A DNA stretch of 64,000 bases from Bradyrhizobium frederickii (GCF_004570865.1 NZ_SPQS01000008.1:124001-188000), one strand, 5' to 3'; shown: positions 53,532 to 64,000, counted from the stretch's first letter. A program made the numbers and translations. Notes: generated by a model not told the origin, from the sequence alone.

Positions 53532-53876
53532 TCAGATCGCCTCTTTCAGTTCCTTGACCGGACGGAAGGTGACCTTCTTGCTCGCCTTGATGTGAATCGC
53601 CTCGCCGGTGGCGGGATTGCGGCCGGTGCGGGCGGCGCGCTTGCGGACCTGGAGGATGCCGAGACCGACAATGCGGACGCGGTCGCCCTTCCGCAGGTGC
53701 TTGGCGATCAGGTCGACCATGTCGGTCAGAACCGCCTCGGCGTGCTTTTTCGAGAGCTCCTGGCTCTCGGCGATATCGGCGGCGAGATGCTTGAGCGTGA
53801 TGGTGGCGGGATTGGCTGCCTTCTTCGCCGAATCTTTCTTCGCCGAATCTTTCTTCGCCGAATCCTTCTTAGCCAT
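53532..53876 (-). CDS. HU-family DNA-binding protein with Lys-rich repeated N-terminus
   Basis: HU bends and compacts DNA. The 114-residue protein has a normal HU core from about residue 25 (ATITLKHLAADIAESQELSK, then the arm GRNPATGEAIHIKASKKVTFRP). In front of it is a run KKDSA KKDSA KKDSA KK encoded by three 15-bp DNA repeats. ATG 53876 is chosen over an in-frame start at 53897. In many rhizobia an HU gene lies next to lon; here it is on the other strand 13 kb away. Confidence 0.92.
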   Translation of the reverse strand: MAKKDSAKKDSAKKDSAKKAANPATITLKHLAADIAESQELSKKHAEAVLTDMVDLIAKHLRKGDRVRIVGLGILQVRKRAARTGRNPATGEAIHIKASKKVTFRPVKELKEAI

Positions 53877-54078
53877 GACTGGCCTCCTCGATTCCAATGA
53901 CAGGGAGGCCCCGGAAAAGCCGGTCCTGCGTGGGGAATCCCTCTAAGCCTTGGAAGGCGTAGACGATTCGGGCGCGGGCTGACCATGCCGAGAGTTCCCG
54001 CCGTGCGCAATCAAACGCCGGCGCAGATGCCGCGGGCGTTGAGAAATTCAGGCTAAGGCTATGAAGGAATTGCCAAAA

Positions 54079-54155
<77 letters not shown>

Positions 54156-54261
54156 GTGGTTCGCTCGATGCGCGCGGAACGAGGGGGGAATTAAAGGCGG
54201 GGCTGGGTGAAGTCAAGGACGTTGCGCTTCCCCGGTGCATCTCGGCTAAGCATTACTCCGG

Positions 54262-54290
54262 AAAACGAAAAAGGCCGCCCGAAGGCGGCC
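54262..54290 (-). terminator. Terminator after the small membrane protein gene
   Basis: On the minus strand GGCCGCC (54290-54284) pairs with GGCGGCC (54279-54273) around a 4-nt loop and is followed by TTTTTCGTTTT. Confidence 0.85.
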
Positions 54291-54315
54291 ATTGGTCAGC
54301 CCGGAAGAGGAATTA

Positions 54316-54519
54316 TCAGCGAATCTCCGAGGTCCCGGCGCTCGTCACCACCACCGGCTTGCCGGCCTTGATCACGTGGGTGGATTGGGCGGTCTGGCTG
54401 TAATCGGCATTGGTACGGGCTGCGATCCCGAAGCCGGCCACCATGATGCCGGCTACCAGCGCCACCACCACGATCTTCAGGTGGGTCGCACGATCAGCAG
54501 AGTGAATTGAGTGGTTCAT
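54316..54519 (-). CDS. Small single-pass membrane protein, 67 aa
   Basis: The frame begins MNHSIHSADRATHLK at ATG 54519 with GGGAGG 5 nt upstream. One helix (about residues 16-34, IVVVALVAGIMVAGFGIAA) is followed by a polar periplasmic tail with VIKAGKPVVVTSAGTSEIR. It has its own terminator. I recognise the type from rhizobia but know no function. The 377-nt gap upstream to the TonB receptor holds the repeat described at 54787. Confidence 0.75.
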   Translation of the reverse strand: MNHSIHSADRATHLKIVVVALVAGIMVAGFGIAARTNADYSQTAQSTHVIKAGKPVVVTSAGTSEIR

Positions 54520-54786
54520 CTGAGCCTCCCGACGGGCTTTGCCGCCGTCTATGGCTGTTGTCTTAAGGACCATCTGTTTCCGGATGGTTTCGCGGGTTCC
54601 GCAAAATGGTTTCATCTCGCCGCCGGGCTGCGTCCGCCGGCACCTGAGGGCGGGAGCCGGTCGGTCGCGTCCGGCTCCGCCGAAGCCTGGCGACCTGCCC
54701 CGGGGTTTCCGCAAGCGGATTGGAAAATCGGTTAATCCGAAGAGTGGCCCGCACTGACTCGCAGCAATCCTTGGACATGTTGGATC

Positions 54787-54811
54787 GCTTCTAAGAGCTG
54801 TTCTAAGAAGC
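54787..54811. promoter_or_regulatory. Possible iron-regulator site upstream of the TonB receptor
   Basis: The direct repeat TTCTAAGA (54789-54796 and 54801-54808) is framed by the inverted pair GCTTCT/AGAAGC (54787-54792, 54806-54811). The half-site TTCTAA resembles the Irr iron-control element (TTTAGAA-N3-TTCTAAA), although here the halves face the same way. It lies about 85 nt upstream of the receptor start. Confidence 0.35.
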
Positions 54812-54896
54812 TTTCAATTAGGGAATTTTCGCGCCCTCCCATAAGCGTGACGTCCGAGCGCATGCCGTCCGGGGACAGCGGCATGACGTATCGAAC

Positions 54897-57194
54897 ATGC
54901 AGCTTTGGGGTGGCGCGTTGAACAGTCTTGGAATGCTGCGGTCGGCCGTGTTGGCGACCGCGTCCGCTTTGGTCTTGATGCCGCAGGCATCACTTGCACA
55001 ATCTTCCTCGCAGAGTGGGGCGCAGAACCTGCCGTCGGTGACCGTCACCGCGCCGGAAGCGCGCCGCCGCGCGGCCACAACTCCTCAGCGCCGTCTGCCG
55101 CGGGCGTCGGAACAGGTCGCCACTCGAAACAGACCGCAGCAGCCGCAGCGCAATGTCGGCTTCGTCGAGACGCCGCGCGGCCCGGTGAACGGCTACGTCG
55201 CCGGCCGCAGTTCGTCCGGCACCAAGACCAACACGCCGATCATCGAGACGCCGCAATCGGTGTCGGTGATCAGTGCCGAGCAGATCCGCGACCAGAAGCC
55301 GATGAAGCTCGATGAAACCCTGCGCTACACCGCCGGCGTGCGCGCCGGGACGTTCGGCGCGGACACCCGCAACGACTGGTGGCTGATCCGCGGCTTCAAG
55401 TCCGACGACATCGGACTGTTCCTGGACGGCATGCAGCTGTTCTACACCGCCTATGCGAGCTGGCGGCTGCCGCCGTCCAACATGGAACGCGTCGAGGTGC
55501 TGCGCGGTCCGTCGGCGGTGCTCTACGGCGGATCAAGCCCGAGCGGCATCGTCAACGTCATCAGCAAGATGCCGCCGGCCGAGCCGATCCGCTACATCGA
55601 GACCGGAGTGAACAATTTCGGCAATGCTTATGTCGGCTTCGATGTCGGCGGGCCGGTTGCGACGCAGCCTCAGGATGGCAAGCTGTTCTACCGCGTCGTC
55701 GGCGAGGTCAGGAACGGCGGCACGCAGGTCGACTTCACGCCTGATAACAACTATTTCATCGCGCCGTCATTCACCTGGAAGCCTGATGCCGATACGACCT
55801 TCACGGTTCTCGCATCAGCCTCGAAGACGGACACGAGGGGCATCAACTTCCTGCCGTACCAGGGCACGGTGACCAACGCACCGTTCGGCAAGATCCCGAC
55901 CAGCTTCTTCGTCGGCGATCCCAGTGTCGACAAGTTCACGCGCGAGCAGGAGATGCTGGGCTATCAGTTCGAGCGCAATCTCACCGATGACCTCACGTTC
56001 CGGCAGAATGCGCGGTTCGCGCACGTCGATGTGACCTATCGCGGCTACGTCGGCAACGGCTATACCAATGCGACGGCCGGCGACATCTTCCGTTATAATT
56101 GGTATGCGAAGGACACGGCCAACCAGGCCAATCTCGACAACCAGTTGGAGTATCGTTTCGATACCGGCCCGGTGAAGCACACGATGCTGTTCGGCGTCGA
56201 TCTGAGGGGCTACCAGATCGACGATTATCAAGCTTTCAATTTCTTCGGAGTGCCGTCAATCAATGCTCTGAATCCGGCGTACGGCGTGGGTGACATTCCG
56301 ATCACCGGCGATCCGTTCAGTAACGTCAGGATTACGCAGAAGCAGGCCGGCACCTATCTTCAGGATCAGATGAAGCTCGGCAACTTCACGCTGGTGCTGA
56401 GCGGGCGCAATGACTGGGTCGAGACGACTCAGGCCGCTCGTGATACCGGCGCCACCGTCGCCAGCCGCGATGACAGCAGGTTCAGCGGGCGCGCCGGATT
56501 GATCTATAATTTCGACAACGGCATCGCGCCCTACGTCTCTTACGCGACCAGCTACAATCCGATCATTGGCATCAATAGTGCAACGAAGCGCCTGTTCCTG
56601 CCGGAGACCGGCCAACAGGCCGAAGTCGGCGTGAAGGTCGCTCCCAAGGGCTTCGACGGCTACTTCACCGCCTCGGTCTTCAACCTGAAACGTCAGAACG
56701 TGGCCACCACCGATCCGGTGATCCCCACGTTGCAGAACCAGACCGGCGAGGTGACCTCGCGCGGCATCGAGCTCGAAGTAGTGGCCAACGCCACGAAGGA
56801 GCTGAAGTTCATCGGCGCCTTCACGGCCTATCATCTCTTCACCAGCAAGGATCTCAATCCGGCGCTGGTCGGGAAGACGCCGACCAACACGCCTGAGCTC
56901 CTGGTGTCGGGCTGGGCCGACTACACCTTCAAGGACGGACCGCTCGAAGGGTTCGGCTTCGGCGGCGGGGTCCGCTACGTCGGCTCGTCCTGGGCCGACC
57001 AGGCCAACACTCTGGAGGTCCCCGCGGTCGTGCTCGGCGATCTCGCGCTCCATTACGAATGGCAGAACTGGCGTACCGCGCTGAACGTGATCAACCTGAC
57101 CGACAAGATCTACGTCGCGAGCTGCGCGTCGGCCACGTCATGCTTCTACGGCGACCGCCGGCGCGTGACCGCCAGCGTCTCCTACAAATGGTGA
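54897..57194 (+). CDS. TonB-dependent siderophore receptor
   Basis: This outer-membrane barrel imports a ferric siderophore, probably of the hydroxamate type, using TonB energy. The 765-residue protein has a signal peptide (cleavage near SLAQ), a TonB-box-like SVTVTAP (about 47-53), the plug domain with VEVLRGPSAVLYGGSSPSG and a 22-strand barrel ending in YKW with the terminal aromatic residue. A pair of cysteines near the end (ASCASATSCFYG) is typical for FhuA/FpvA-like receptors. No siderophore gene adjoins it. Confidence 0.93.
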   Translation: MQLWGGALNSLGMLRSAVLATASALVLMPQASLAQSSSQSGAQNLPSVTVTAPEARRRAATTPQRRLPRASEQVATRNRPQQPQRNVGFVETPRGPVNGYVAGRSSSGTKTNTPIIETPQSVSVISAEQIRDQKPMKLDETLRYTAGVRAGTFGADTRNDWWLIRGFKSDDIGLFLDGMQLFYTAYASWRLPPSNMERVEVLRGPSAVLYGGSSPSGIVNVISKMPPAEPIRYIETGVNNFGNAYVGFDVGGPVATQPQDGKLFYRVVGEVRNGGTQVDFTPDNNYFIAPSFTWKPDADTTFTVLASASKTDTRGINFLPYQGTVTNAPFGKIPTSFFVGDPSVDKFTREQEMLGYQFERNLTDDLTFRQNARFAHVDVTYRGYVGNGYTNATAGDIFRYNWYAKDTANQANLDNQLEYRFDTGPVKHTMLFGVDLRGYQIDDYQAFNFFGVPSINALNPAYGVGDIPITGDPFSNVRITQKQAGTYLQDQMKLGNFTLVLSGRNDWVETTQAARDTGATVASRDDSRFSGRAGLIYNFDNGIAPYVSYATSYNPIIGINSATKRLFLPETGQQAEVGVKVAPKGFDGYFTASVFNLKRQNVATTDPVIPTLQNQTGEVTSRGIELEVVANATKELKFIGAFTAYHLFTSKDLNPALVGKTPTNTPELLVSGWADYTFKDGPLEGFGFGGGVRYVGSSWADQANTLEVPAVVLGDLALHYEWQNWRTALNVINLTDKIYVASCASATSCFYGDRRRVTASVSYKW

Positions 57195-57848
57195 GGATGG
57201 GCGAGGGGCGACATCGGCCGGGCCGGCCCGATCTCGACCGTCCCTCTGTCCCTGTTTGGACTGCCGCCGGTCTTTGATCACGCATTTGATGAGCTGCCGG
57301 GCTATGCCCCCCTAGCCGGAAGCTCATCCGAGCGCGGCACGCGCGACGGCCCTCCACGTCGCCGTCGCCGCGCTCGCGGCGGGGCCCGAACGGGCTGCAC
57401 TATAGCGCAAGACGATGCCGATCCCGCAGGAGGCAGGCCCAGTCCTCACCGCGATGCATGGCTCGTCTGATGGCCTGCGCCTGTGGATAGGTGTCCTTGC
57501 TCTAACTTGTCTTGACCTTGTCTTGGCTCGCGGCTGACAATCACCGGCCCCTCGGGCGCTGCAGCTTCGGATTTGGCCAGCCAAGCTGTCGCCGGGGACA
57601 GTCGAAGGTTCCTGAGGTGGGTCTTATGCCTCGCTGCGTGCGCTGCCGCAGCCGAAAACCCGGCGTTTTTCTCGGGCGATCGACGGCAAGACGCTGCCGT
57701 GGCCCGCGCGCCGCAATCTCCCAGCTGCTCCCCCTGCAAAACGGCTGACCGCCCTTGCTGGGCTCTGCGATCTGCTCCATACCAACGCGGGGTGATTCCG
57801 GGATTTTTGCCGTTCTGGGAGCGGCAAAGGGCCTGAAAAGACCGTGTC
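57195..57848. other. Gene-poor gap between TonB receptor and nuo operon
   Basis: About 650 bp without a supported gene. Frames of up to 105 codons exist on both strands but have no ribosome site or family features. A direct repeat CTTGTCTTG (57506-57514 and 57517-57525) is visible. The nuo promoter lies at its right edge. Confidence 0.5.
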
Positions 57849-57876
57849 TTGCGCCCATTGGTGCACTGCGCTAAGG
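57849..57876 (+). promoter_or_regulatory. Candidate nuo operon promoter
   Basis: TTGCGC (57849-57854) and CTAAGG (57871-57876) stand 16 nt apart, about 65 nt upstream of the nuoA start. The match is moderate. Confidence 0.35.
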
Positions 57877-57941
57877 CTCAGAATAATTCCAAACCGGACG
57901 AATCCGTGGCTGTCCCGAGGCTGCGGGAAAAAGGGCTCGCC

Positions 57942-58307
57942 ATGAGCGGCATTCTGCAGAACTATCTTCCACTCGTCGTCTTTATAGGGGTAGCGGGCCT
58001 GATCGGCCTCGTGCTGCTGATCGCGCCGTTTATCGTGGCGTTCCAGCAGCCGGATCCGGAAAAGCTGTCGGCGTATGAATGCGGCTTCAACGCCTTCGAC
58101 GACGCGCGCATGAAGTTCGATGTCCGCTTCTACCTGGTCGCCATCCTCTTCATCATCTTCGACCTCGAGGTGGCGTTCCTGTTTCCCTGGGCGGTGGCGT
58201 TCGGCAAGCTTGGCGCGACCGGCTTCTGGTCCATGGTGGTGTTTCTCGCCGTGCTGACGGTCGGGTTCGCCTATGAATGGAAGAAGGGAGCACTGGAATG
58301 GGATTGA
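57942..58307 (+). CDS. nuoA: NADH-quinone oxidoreductase subunit A
   Basis: NuoA is a three-helix membrane subunit of complex I. The 121-residue protein has the family core [25 protein letters not shown] and [15 protein letters not shown] 57942 is chosen by the conserved start. nuoB overlaps its end by 10 nt. It opens the nuo operon. Confidence 0.98.
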   Translation: MSGILQNYLPLVVFIGVAGLIGLVLLIAPFIVAFQQPDPEKLSAYECGFNAFDDARMKFDVRFYLVAILFIIFDLEVAFLFPWAVAFGKLGATGFWSMVVFLAVLTVGFAYEWKKGALEWD

Positions 58308-58885
58308 CCCCTGCAGCGTCCACGGGCCCGGTCGTCGCACCGGCCCCCAAGGGCATCCTGGACCCGTCGACCGGCAAGCCGGTCGGGGCCAACGATCCGT
58401 TCTTCCTCGAGGTCAATTCCGAGCTGTCCGACAAGGGCTTCTTCGTGGCCGCGACCGACGACCTCATCACCTGGGCGCGTACCGGCTCCCTGATGTGGAT
58501 GACCTTCGGTCTCGCCTGCTGCGCGGTCGAGATGATGCAGGTGTCGATGCCGCGCTACGACGTCGAGCGCTTCGGCTTCGCGCCGCGGGCCTCGCCGCGC
58601 CAGTCCGACGTGATGATCGTCGCGGGCACGCTCACCAACAAGATGGCGCCCGCGCTGCGCAAGGTCTACGACCAGATGCCGGAGCCGCGCTACGTCATCT
58701 CGATGGGCTCCTGCGCCAATGGCGGCGGCTATTATCACTATTCCTACTCGGTCGTGCGCGGCTGCGACCGTATCGTGCCGATCGACATCTACGTGCCGGG
58801 CTGCCCGCCCACGGCGGAAGCGCTGCTCTACGGCGTGCTGCTGCTGCAGAAGAAGATCCGGCGCACCGGCACCATCGAACGCTAA
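58298..58885 (+). CDS. nuoB: NADH-quinone oxidoreductase subunit B
   Basis: NuoB carries the last iron-sulfur cluster (N2), next to the quinone site. The 195-residue protein has the cluster cysteines in [36 protein letters not shown] and [10 protein letters not shown] 58298 is used: GGGAG lies 7 nt upstream, whereas 58277 would be less usual. It overlaps nuoA by 10 nt. Confidence 0.98.
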   Translation: MGLTPAASTGPVVAPAPKGILDPSTGKPVGANDPFFLEVNSELSDKGFFVAATDDLITWARTGSLMWMTFGLACCAVEMMQVSMPRYDVERFGFAPRASPRQSDVMIVAGTLTNKMAPALRKVYDQMPEPRYVISMGSCANGGGYYHYSYSVVRGCDRIVPIDIYVPGCPPTAEALLYGVLLLQKKIRRTGTIER

Positions 58886-58896
58886 GGTTTTACGTC

Positions 58897-59511
58897 ATGG
58901 ACGACGCCAAGCTCGACGCCCTTGGGCAGACGATCGTTAGCGCGCTTCCGGGCGCCGCCACCGGTCATTCGGTGGCCTTCAACCAGCTCACGGTTGAGGT
59001 CGAGGTCAGCAAGATCGTCGAGGTGGTCAAGTACCTCCGCGATGACCCGAGCTGCCGCTTCGTCAGCTTCACCGACATCACGGCCGCCGACTATCCGTCG
59101 CGCGAAAAGCGCTTCGACGTGATCTATCACTTCCTGTCGCCGACCCTGAACGCGCGGATCCGGCTCAAGGCGCAGGCCGACGAGACTACCCAGGTGCCGT
59201 CGCTGATCGACGTCTTCCCCGGCGCCGACTGGTTCGAGCGCGAGGCCTACGACCTCTATGGCGTGTTCTTCGTCGGCCATCCCGACATGCGCCGCATCCT
59301 CACCGATTACGGCTTCGAGGGTCATCCGCTGCGCAAGGACTTCCCGACCACCGGTTTCGTCGAGGTCCGCTACGACGACCAGGAGAAGCGGGTGGTGTAC
59401 GAGCCGGTCAGGCTCAACCAGGAATTCCGCAAGTTCGATTTCCTCTCGCCGTGGGAAGGGGCGGATTATCCGGTGCTTCCGGGGGATGAAAAAGCGGGGC
59501 CGAAGGTCTGA
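58897..59511 (+). CDS. nuoC: NADH-quinone oxidoreductase subunit C
   Basis: NuoC is a soluble subunit of the peripheral arm. The 204-residue protein has the signature ERFVYD-like [22 protein letters not shown] and ends PVLPGDEKA. nuoD follows after 2 nt. nuoC and nuoD are separate genes here, unlike the fused form in E. coli. Confidence 0.97.
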   Translation: MDDAKLDALGQTIVSALPGAATGHSVAFNQLTVEVEVSKIVEVVKYLRDDPSCRFVSFTDITAADYPSREKRFDVIYHFLSPTLNARIRLKAQADETTQVPSLIDVFPGADWFEREAYDLYGVFFVGHPDMRRILTDYGFEGHPLRKDFPTTGFVEVRYDDQEKRVVYEPVRLNQEFRKFDFLSPWEGADYPVLPGDEKAGPKV

Positions 59512-59513
59512 TC

Positions 59514-60710
59514 ATGAACGAGCAACCTGAACAGCTTCGCAACTTTACGATCAACTTTGGACCGCAACATCCGGCGGCGCACGGCGTTCTGCGTCTTGTG
59601 CTCGAATTGGATGGTGAGGTGGTCGCGCGCGTCGACCCGCACATAGGTCTCTTGCATCGCGGCACCGAAAAGCTGATCGAGCAGAAGACCTATCTCCAGG
59701 CGATCCCGTACTTCGACCGGCTCGACTACGTCGCGCCGATGAACCAGGAGCACGCCTTCTGCCTCGCCGCCGAAAAGCTGCTCGGTATCGAGGTGCCGCG
59801 TCGCGGCCAGCTGATCCGCGTGCTCTATTGCGAGATCGGCCGCATTCTCTCTCACCTTCTCAACGTGACCACACAGGCGATGGACGTCGGCGCGCTGACC
59901 CCGCCGCTGTGGGGCTTCGAGGAGCGCGAGAAGCTGATGGTGTTCTACGAGCGCGCCTCGGGCAGCCGTATGCACGCAGCTTACTTCCGCGTCGGCGGCG
60001 TGCATCAGGATCTGCCGCAGAAGCTCGTCGACGACATCGAGGCCTGGTGCGATCCGTTCCTGAAGGTCGTCGACGACCTCGACCGCCTGCTCACCGCCAA
60101 CCGCATCTTCAAGCAGCGCAACGTCGACATCGGCGTGGTGCCGCTGAAGGAGGCCTGGGAGTGGGGCTTCTCGGGCGTGATGGTGCGCGGCTCGGGCGCG
60201 GCCTGGGACCTGCGCAAGTCGCAGCCCTATGAATGCTACGCCGAGATGGATTTCGACATTCCGATCGGCAAGAACGGCGACTGCTACGACCGCTATCTGA
60301 TCCGCATGGAAGAGATGCGCCAGTCCGTGCGCATCATGAAGCAGTGCATCCAGAAGCTGAATGCGCCTGACGGCAAGGGCCCCGTCGTCGTCGAGGACAA
60401 CAAGGTCGCGCCGCCGCGGCGCGGCGAGATGAAGCGCTCGATGGAAGCGCTGATCCACCACTTCAAGCTCTACACCGAGGGCGTGCACGTGCCGGCCGGC
60501 GAGGTCTACGCCGCGGTCGAGGCGCCCAAGGGCGAGTTCGGCGTCTATCTGATCTCCGACGGCACCAACAAGCCCTACAAGTGCAAGATCCGCGCGCCGG
60601 GCTTTGCCCATCTGCAGGCCATGGACCACATCTGCCGCGGCCATCTGCTCGCCGACGTCTCGGCGATCCTCGGCTCGCTCGACATCGTGTTCGGAGAGGT
60701 CGATCGGTGA
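59514..60710 (+). CDS. nuoD: NADH-quinone oxidoreductase subunit D
   Basis: NuoD forms the quinone-binding chamber with NuoB. The 398-residue protein has [32 protein letters not shown] and the C-terminal [36 protein letters not shown] in pieces. Its TGA overlaps the ATG of the next gene by 1 nt, a sign of coupled translation to a methyltransferase. Confidence 0.98.
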   Translation: MNEQPEQLRNFTINFGPQHPAAHGVLRLVLELDGEVVARVDPHIGLLHRGTEKLIEQKTYLQAIPYFDRLDYVAPMNQEHAFCLAAEKLLGIEVPRRGQLIRVLYCEIGRILSHLLNVTTQAMDVGALTPPLWGFEEREKLMVFYERASGSRMHAAYFRVGGVHQDLPQKLVDDIEAWCDPFLKVVDDLDRLLTANRIFKQRNVDIGVVPLKEAWEWGFSGVMVRGSGAAWDLRKSQPYECYAEMDFDIPIGKNGDCYDRYLIRMEEMRQSVRIMKQCIQKLNAPDGKGPVVVEDNKVAPPRRGEMKRSMEALIHHFKLYTEGVHVPAGEVYAAVEAPKGEFGVYLISDGTNKPYKCKIRAPGFAHLQAMDHICRGHLLADVSAILGSLDIVFGEVDR

Positions 60711-61672
60711 TGGCGCAGGCGCCAATCCAGTTTGACCGCGCCTCGGGGGCCCTGGAAGGGGCCAACCTGTGGGAGCGGACGGCTGCCTTGGCGCTGGTGA
60801 CGGGATCGAAGATCTCCTCGCACTTCTCGCACATGGGCTACATCGCCTGCGCCAATCTGCTGCGGAAGACGCTGCCCGAGCGCAACATCGCGATCAAGCT
60901 CAACCCCGACGCCGTGTTCGAATTCCCCTACGGCGACGGCTATTGGAGCAAGCTGCTCAACCGCTCCTACAATTACGAGGACGAGCTCGAGCTCTTGTTC
61001 GCCGACTCCATCGACGTCGACTACACGCTGCTCGATTGCGGCGCCAATTACGGCTACTGGTCGGTGCTGGTGTCGAGCAAGCCTTTCGGCGCGCACAAGG
61101 CGATCGCGATCGAGCCGTCGGGGCAGAACTATCCGAAGCTCGCCAACAACGCCCGTGTCAACGGCGATCGTTTCGAGACGATGAAATGCGCGATCGGCGC
61201 GGCCCGCGGCACCGCGCGGCTGTCCGGCACCAAGCACGAAGCCTTCAGCATCGCCGGCGATCCCTCGGCGGGCGGTGAGGAGGTGCCGGTCATCTCGCTC
61301 GATGATCTGATCGAGGACGGCAAGGTCGCTGCCGCCGGCAAGTATTTGATCAAGCTCGACGTCGAGGGCGTCGAGATCGAGGCGATCAAGGGCGGCGCGC
61401 GGCTGCTCCAGGCCGACAGCGTCATCATGTGCGAGGAGCACGGCAGCGACCGCTCCCATGCGGTGTCGCGCTACATCCTCGAGCAGACCCCGCTGAAGCT
61501 GATCGTGTTCGATCCGCGCAGCAAACGGATGGAGACCGTGACCGAGCTGTCGATCCTCGACCGCATCAAGGTCTCGACTCACGTCGGCTACAACGTTTTC
61601 GGCACCGCAAGCGCATTCTGGCAGGACAGGATCGAAGCCCTGAATGCGAAGACCGCGCGCCGCATGCAGTGA
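60710..61672 (+). CDS. FkbM-family methyltransferase embedded in the nuo operon
   Basis: The 320-residue protein has SAM motif I LLDCGANYGYWSVLV, the second-strand acidic IEPSGQNYPKLANN and the FkbM end motif IKLDVEGVEIEAIKGG (about residues 213-228). FkbM enzymes are O-methyltransferases of sugars or natural products. Its ATG overlaps the nuoD stop by 1 nt (TGATG), and nuoE follows after 12 nt, so it is made together with complex I. It is not a complex I subunit known to me. It may modify a protein, quinone or lipid. Confidence 0.88.
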   Translation: MAQAPIQFDRASGALEGANLWERTAALALVTGSKISSHFSHMGYIACANLLRKTLPERNIAIKLNPDAVFEFPYGDGYWSKLLNRSYNYEDELELLFADSIDVDYTLLDCGANYGYWSVLVSSKPFGAHKAIAIEPSGQNYPKLANNARVNGDRFETMKCAIGAARGTARLSGTKHEAFSIAGDPSAGGEEVPVISLDDLIEDGKVAAAGKYLIKLDVEGVEIEAIKGGARLLQADSVIMCEEHGSDRSHAVSRYILEQTPLKLIVFDPRSKRMETVTELSILDRIKVSTHVGYNVFGTASAFWQDRIEALNAKTARRMQ

Positions 61673-61684
61673 GAGATTGAAGAG

Positions 61685-62296
61685 ATGTCCGTTCGTCGAC
61701 TAGCACCGAAGGAAGTCCAGCCCGCGAGCTTTGCGTTCACGGAGGAGAACCTCGCGTTCGCCAGGCAGCAGATCGCGAAATATCCGGCCGGACGTCAGGC
61801 CTCGGCCGTCATCGCCATTCTCTGGCGCGCGCAGGAGCAGAACGAGGGCTGGGTCTCGGAAGCCGCGATCCGCGTCATCGCCGACATGCTCGACATGCCC
61901 TATATCCGCGTGCTGGAAGTCGCGACCTTCTACACCATGTTCCAGCTCGCTCCCGTCGGCAAGAAGGCCCATGTCCAGGTCTGCGGCACCACGCCGTGCC
62001 GGTTGCGCGGCGCCGAGGATCTGATCCACGTCTGCGAGCACCGCATCCATCACGAGCCGTTCCATCTGTCCAAGGACGGCAATTTCAGCTGGGAAGAGGT
62101 GGAGTGCCTGGGTGCCTGCGTGAACGCGCCGATGGTGCTGATCGGCAAGGACACCTATGAGGACCTGACCAAGGAGAGTTTTGGCAAGGTGCTCGACGGC
62201 TTCGCCTCGGGCAACCCGCCCAAGCCCGGTCCGCAGAATGGCCGCCAGTTCTCGGCGCCGATCGCCGGGCCGACCACATTGAAGGAGATCACCTGA
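61685..62296 (+). CDS. nuoE: NADH-quinone oxidoreductase subunit E
   Basis: NuoE holds a 2Fe-2S cluster next to the FMN subunit. The 203-residue protein has the thioredoxin-fold core and the ligand cysteines in [11 protein letters not shown] and [13 protein letters not shown]-terminal extension rich in Pro/Gly follows. Its stop overlaps the next start by 1 nt (TGATG). Confidence 0.97.
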   Translation: MSVRRLAPKEVQPASFAFTEENLAFARQQIAKYPAGRQASAVIAILWRAQEQNEGWVSEAAIRVIADMLDMPYIRVLEVATFYTMFQLAPVGKKAHVQVCGTTPCRLRGAEDLIHVCEHRIHHEPFHLSKDGNFSWEEVECLGACVNAPMVLIGKDTYEDLTKESFGKVLDGFASGNPPKPGPQNGRQFSAPIAGPTTLKEIT

Positions 62297-62502
62297 TGCG
62301 TGATCTTTCGTCGCCGGCAGGGCAGGAGAGCGGTGCCATGAAGAAGTGGGGCTTCGTCGCGATGCACGCCGTCGTGGCGGCCGCTTTCATCTTCCTGCTG
62401 CAGCGTTTCGGCCTGAACGCGTCGCTGGAATCCAGCCTGCTCTGGGCGCTGACCTTCGGCGTCTGCGCCGCTGGACTTGCCTACAAGCAGTCCAATCGTT
62501 GA
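62296..62502 (+). CDS. Small membrane protein between nuoE and nuoF, up to 68 aa
   Basis: The frame starts at ATG 62296 (AAGGAG 8 nt upstream), overlapping the nuoE stop by 1 nt, or at ATG 62338, which has its own AGGAG. From the second start it reads MKKWGFVAMHAVVAAAFIFLL, with two helices (about residues 20-38 and 45-62 of the longer form) and a short basic end. nuoF follows after 15 nt. It is not a standard complex I subunit in E. coli; I recall hypothetical proteins at this place in Bradyrhizobium. Function unknown. Confidence 0.75.
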   Translation: MRDLSSPAGQESGAMKKWGFVAMHAVVAAAFIFLLQRFGLNASLESSLLWALTFGVCAAGLAYKQSNR

Positions 62503-62517
62503 TCGGAAAGCACTGAT

Positions 62518-63843
<1,326 letters not shown>

Positions 63844-63848
63844 AGAGA

Positions 63849-64000
63849 ATGACCAAGCTCATCATCGACGGCAAAGAGATCGATGTCCCGCCGGAGTACA
63901 CGCTGCTTCAGGCGTGCGAGGCGGCCGGCGCCGAGATTCCGCGCTTCTGCTACCACGAGCGGCTGTCGATCGCCGGCAATTGCCGGATGTGCCTCGTTGA
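63849..64000 (+). CDS. nuoG: NADH-quinone oxidoreductase subunit G (5' part)
   Basis: The first 50 codons are in the window. The protein starts [20 protein letters not shown] and shows the ferredoxin-like 2Fe-2S motif with [19 protein letters not shown], three of the ligand cysteines. The rest lies beyond the right edge. Confidence 0.95.
   Translation, partial: MTKLIIDGKEIDVPPEYTLLQACEAAGAEIPRFCYHERLSIAGNCRMCLV

Overview
The window is a GC-rich alphaproteobacterial chromosome segment, almost certainly from Bradyrhizobium. This rests on high-GC codon use, classic rhizobial gene orders (rpsF-rpsR-rplI-dnaB, glnB-glnA, tig-clpP-clpX-lon, nuoABCDEF), an S6 protein with an Arg/Gly-rich tail, and intergenic palindromes that I recall as typical of Bradyrhizobium. 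No phage, insertion sequence, transposase, rRNA or CRISPR array was seen. Most of the window is chromosomal core with short accessory inserts.

Layout. 1-8.3 kb: the rpsF-rpsR-DUF2232-rplI block and the 5' part of dnaB, all on the minus strand. Between rplI and dnaB lie tiny ORFs around a perfect CRP-like palindrome, a cyclopropane-fatty-acid synthase with a stress-sigma (EcfG-like) promoter, a c-type cytochrome and a TetR/thioesterase pair. 8.6-17.2 kb: TetR plus desaturase, then fabD-fabG-acpP-fabF, mltG, yicC and gmk. 17.2-22 kb: minus-strand secreted proteins including a caspase-like protein, then about 0.9 kb of structured repeat DNA and two tiny genes. 22-27.4 kb: a two-gene TRAP permease without its binding protein, a GlxA-type regulator divergent from a tautomerase, and a periplasmic asparaginase. 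27.4-33 kb: glnB-glnA with a sigma-54 promoter candidate, nnr, a lone antitoxin-like gene and a multicopper-oxidase-like protein without copper ligands. 33-40.1 kb: tRNA-Leu, tig, clpP (RpoH-like promoter), clpX and lon. 40.1-54 kb: an accessory stretch between tRNA-Val and tRNA-Asp with an acyltransferase, a methyltransferase, a czcCBA-czcD metal-efflux operon, small membrane proteins, a frameshifted hydrolase, pepT and an HU protein. 54-57 kb: a small membrane protein and a siderophore TonB receptor. 57.9-64 kb: the nuo (complex I) operon from nuoA into nuoG, with an FkbM methyltransferase and a small membrane protein embedded in it.

How the genes work together. Fatty acid synthesis (fabD/G/acpP/F) and membrane-lipid modification (desaturase, Cfa) sit with envelope and nucleotide housekeeping (mltG, gmk). 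Nitrogen control pairs PII with glutamine synthetase. Protein quality control is grouped as trigger factor, ClpXP and Lon. The czc genes form one translationally coupled heavy-metal export operon.

Most notable: an FkbM methyltransferase locked into the nuo operon by a 1-nt stop/start overlap, a 68-codon membrane ORF joined the same way to nuoE, a G5-run frameshift in an alpha/beta hydrolase, a multicopper-oxidase fold that has lost its copper sites, a 24-residue membrane protein with a strong ribosome site, and several promoter or operator candidates. No clearly new multi-gene system was proven.
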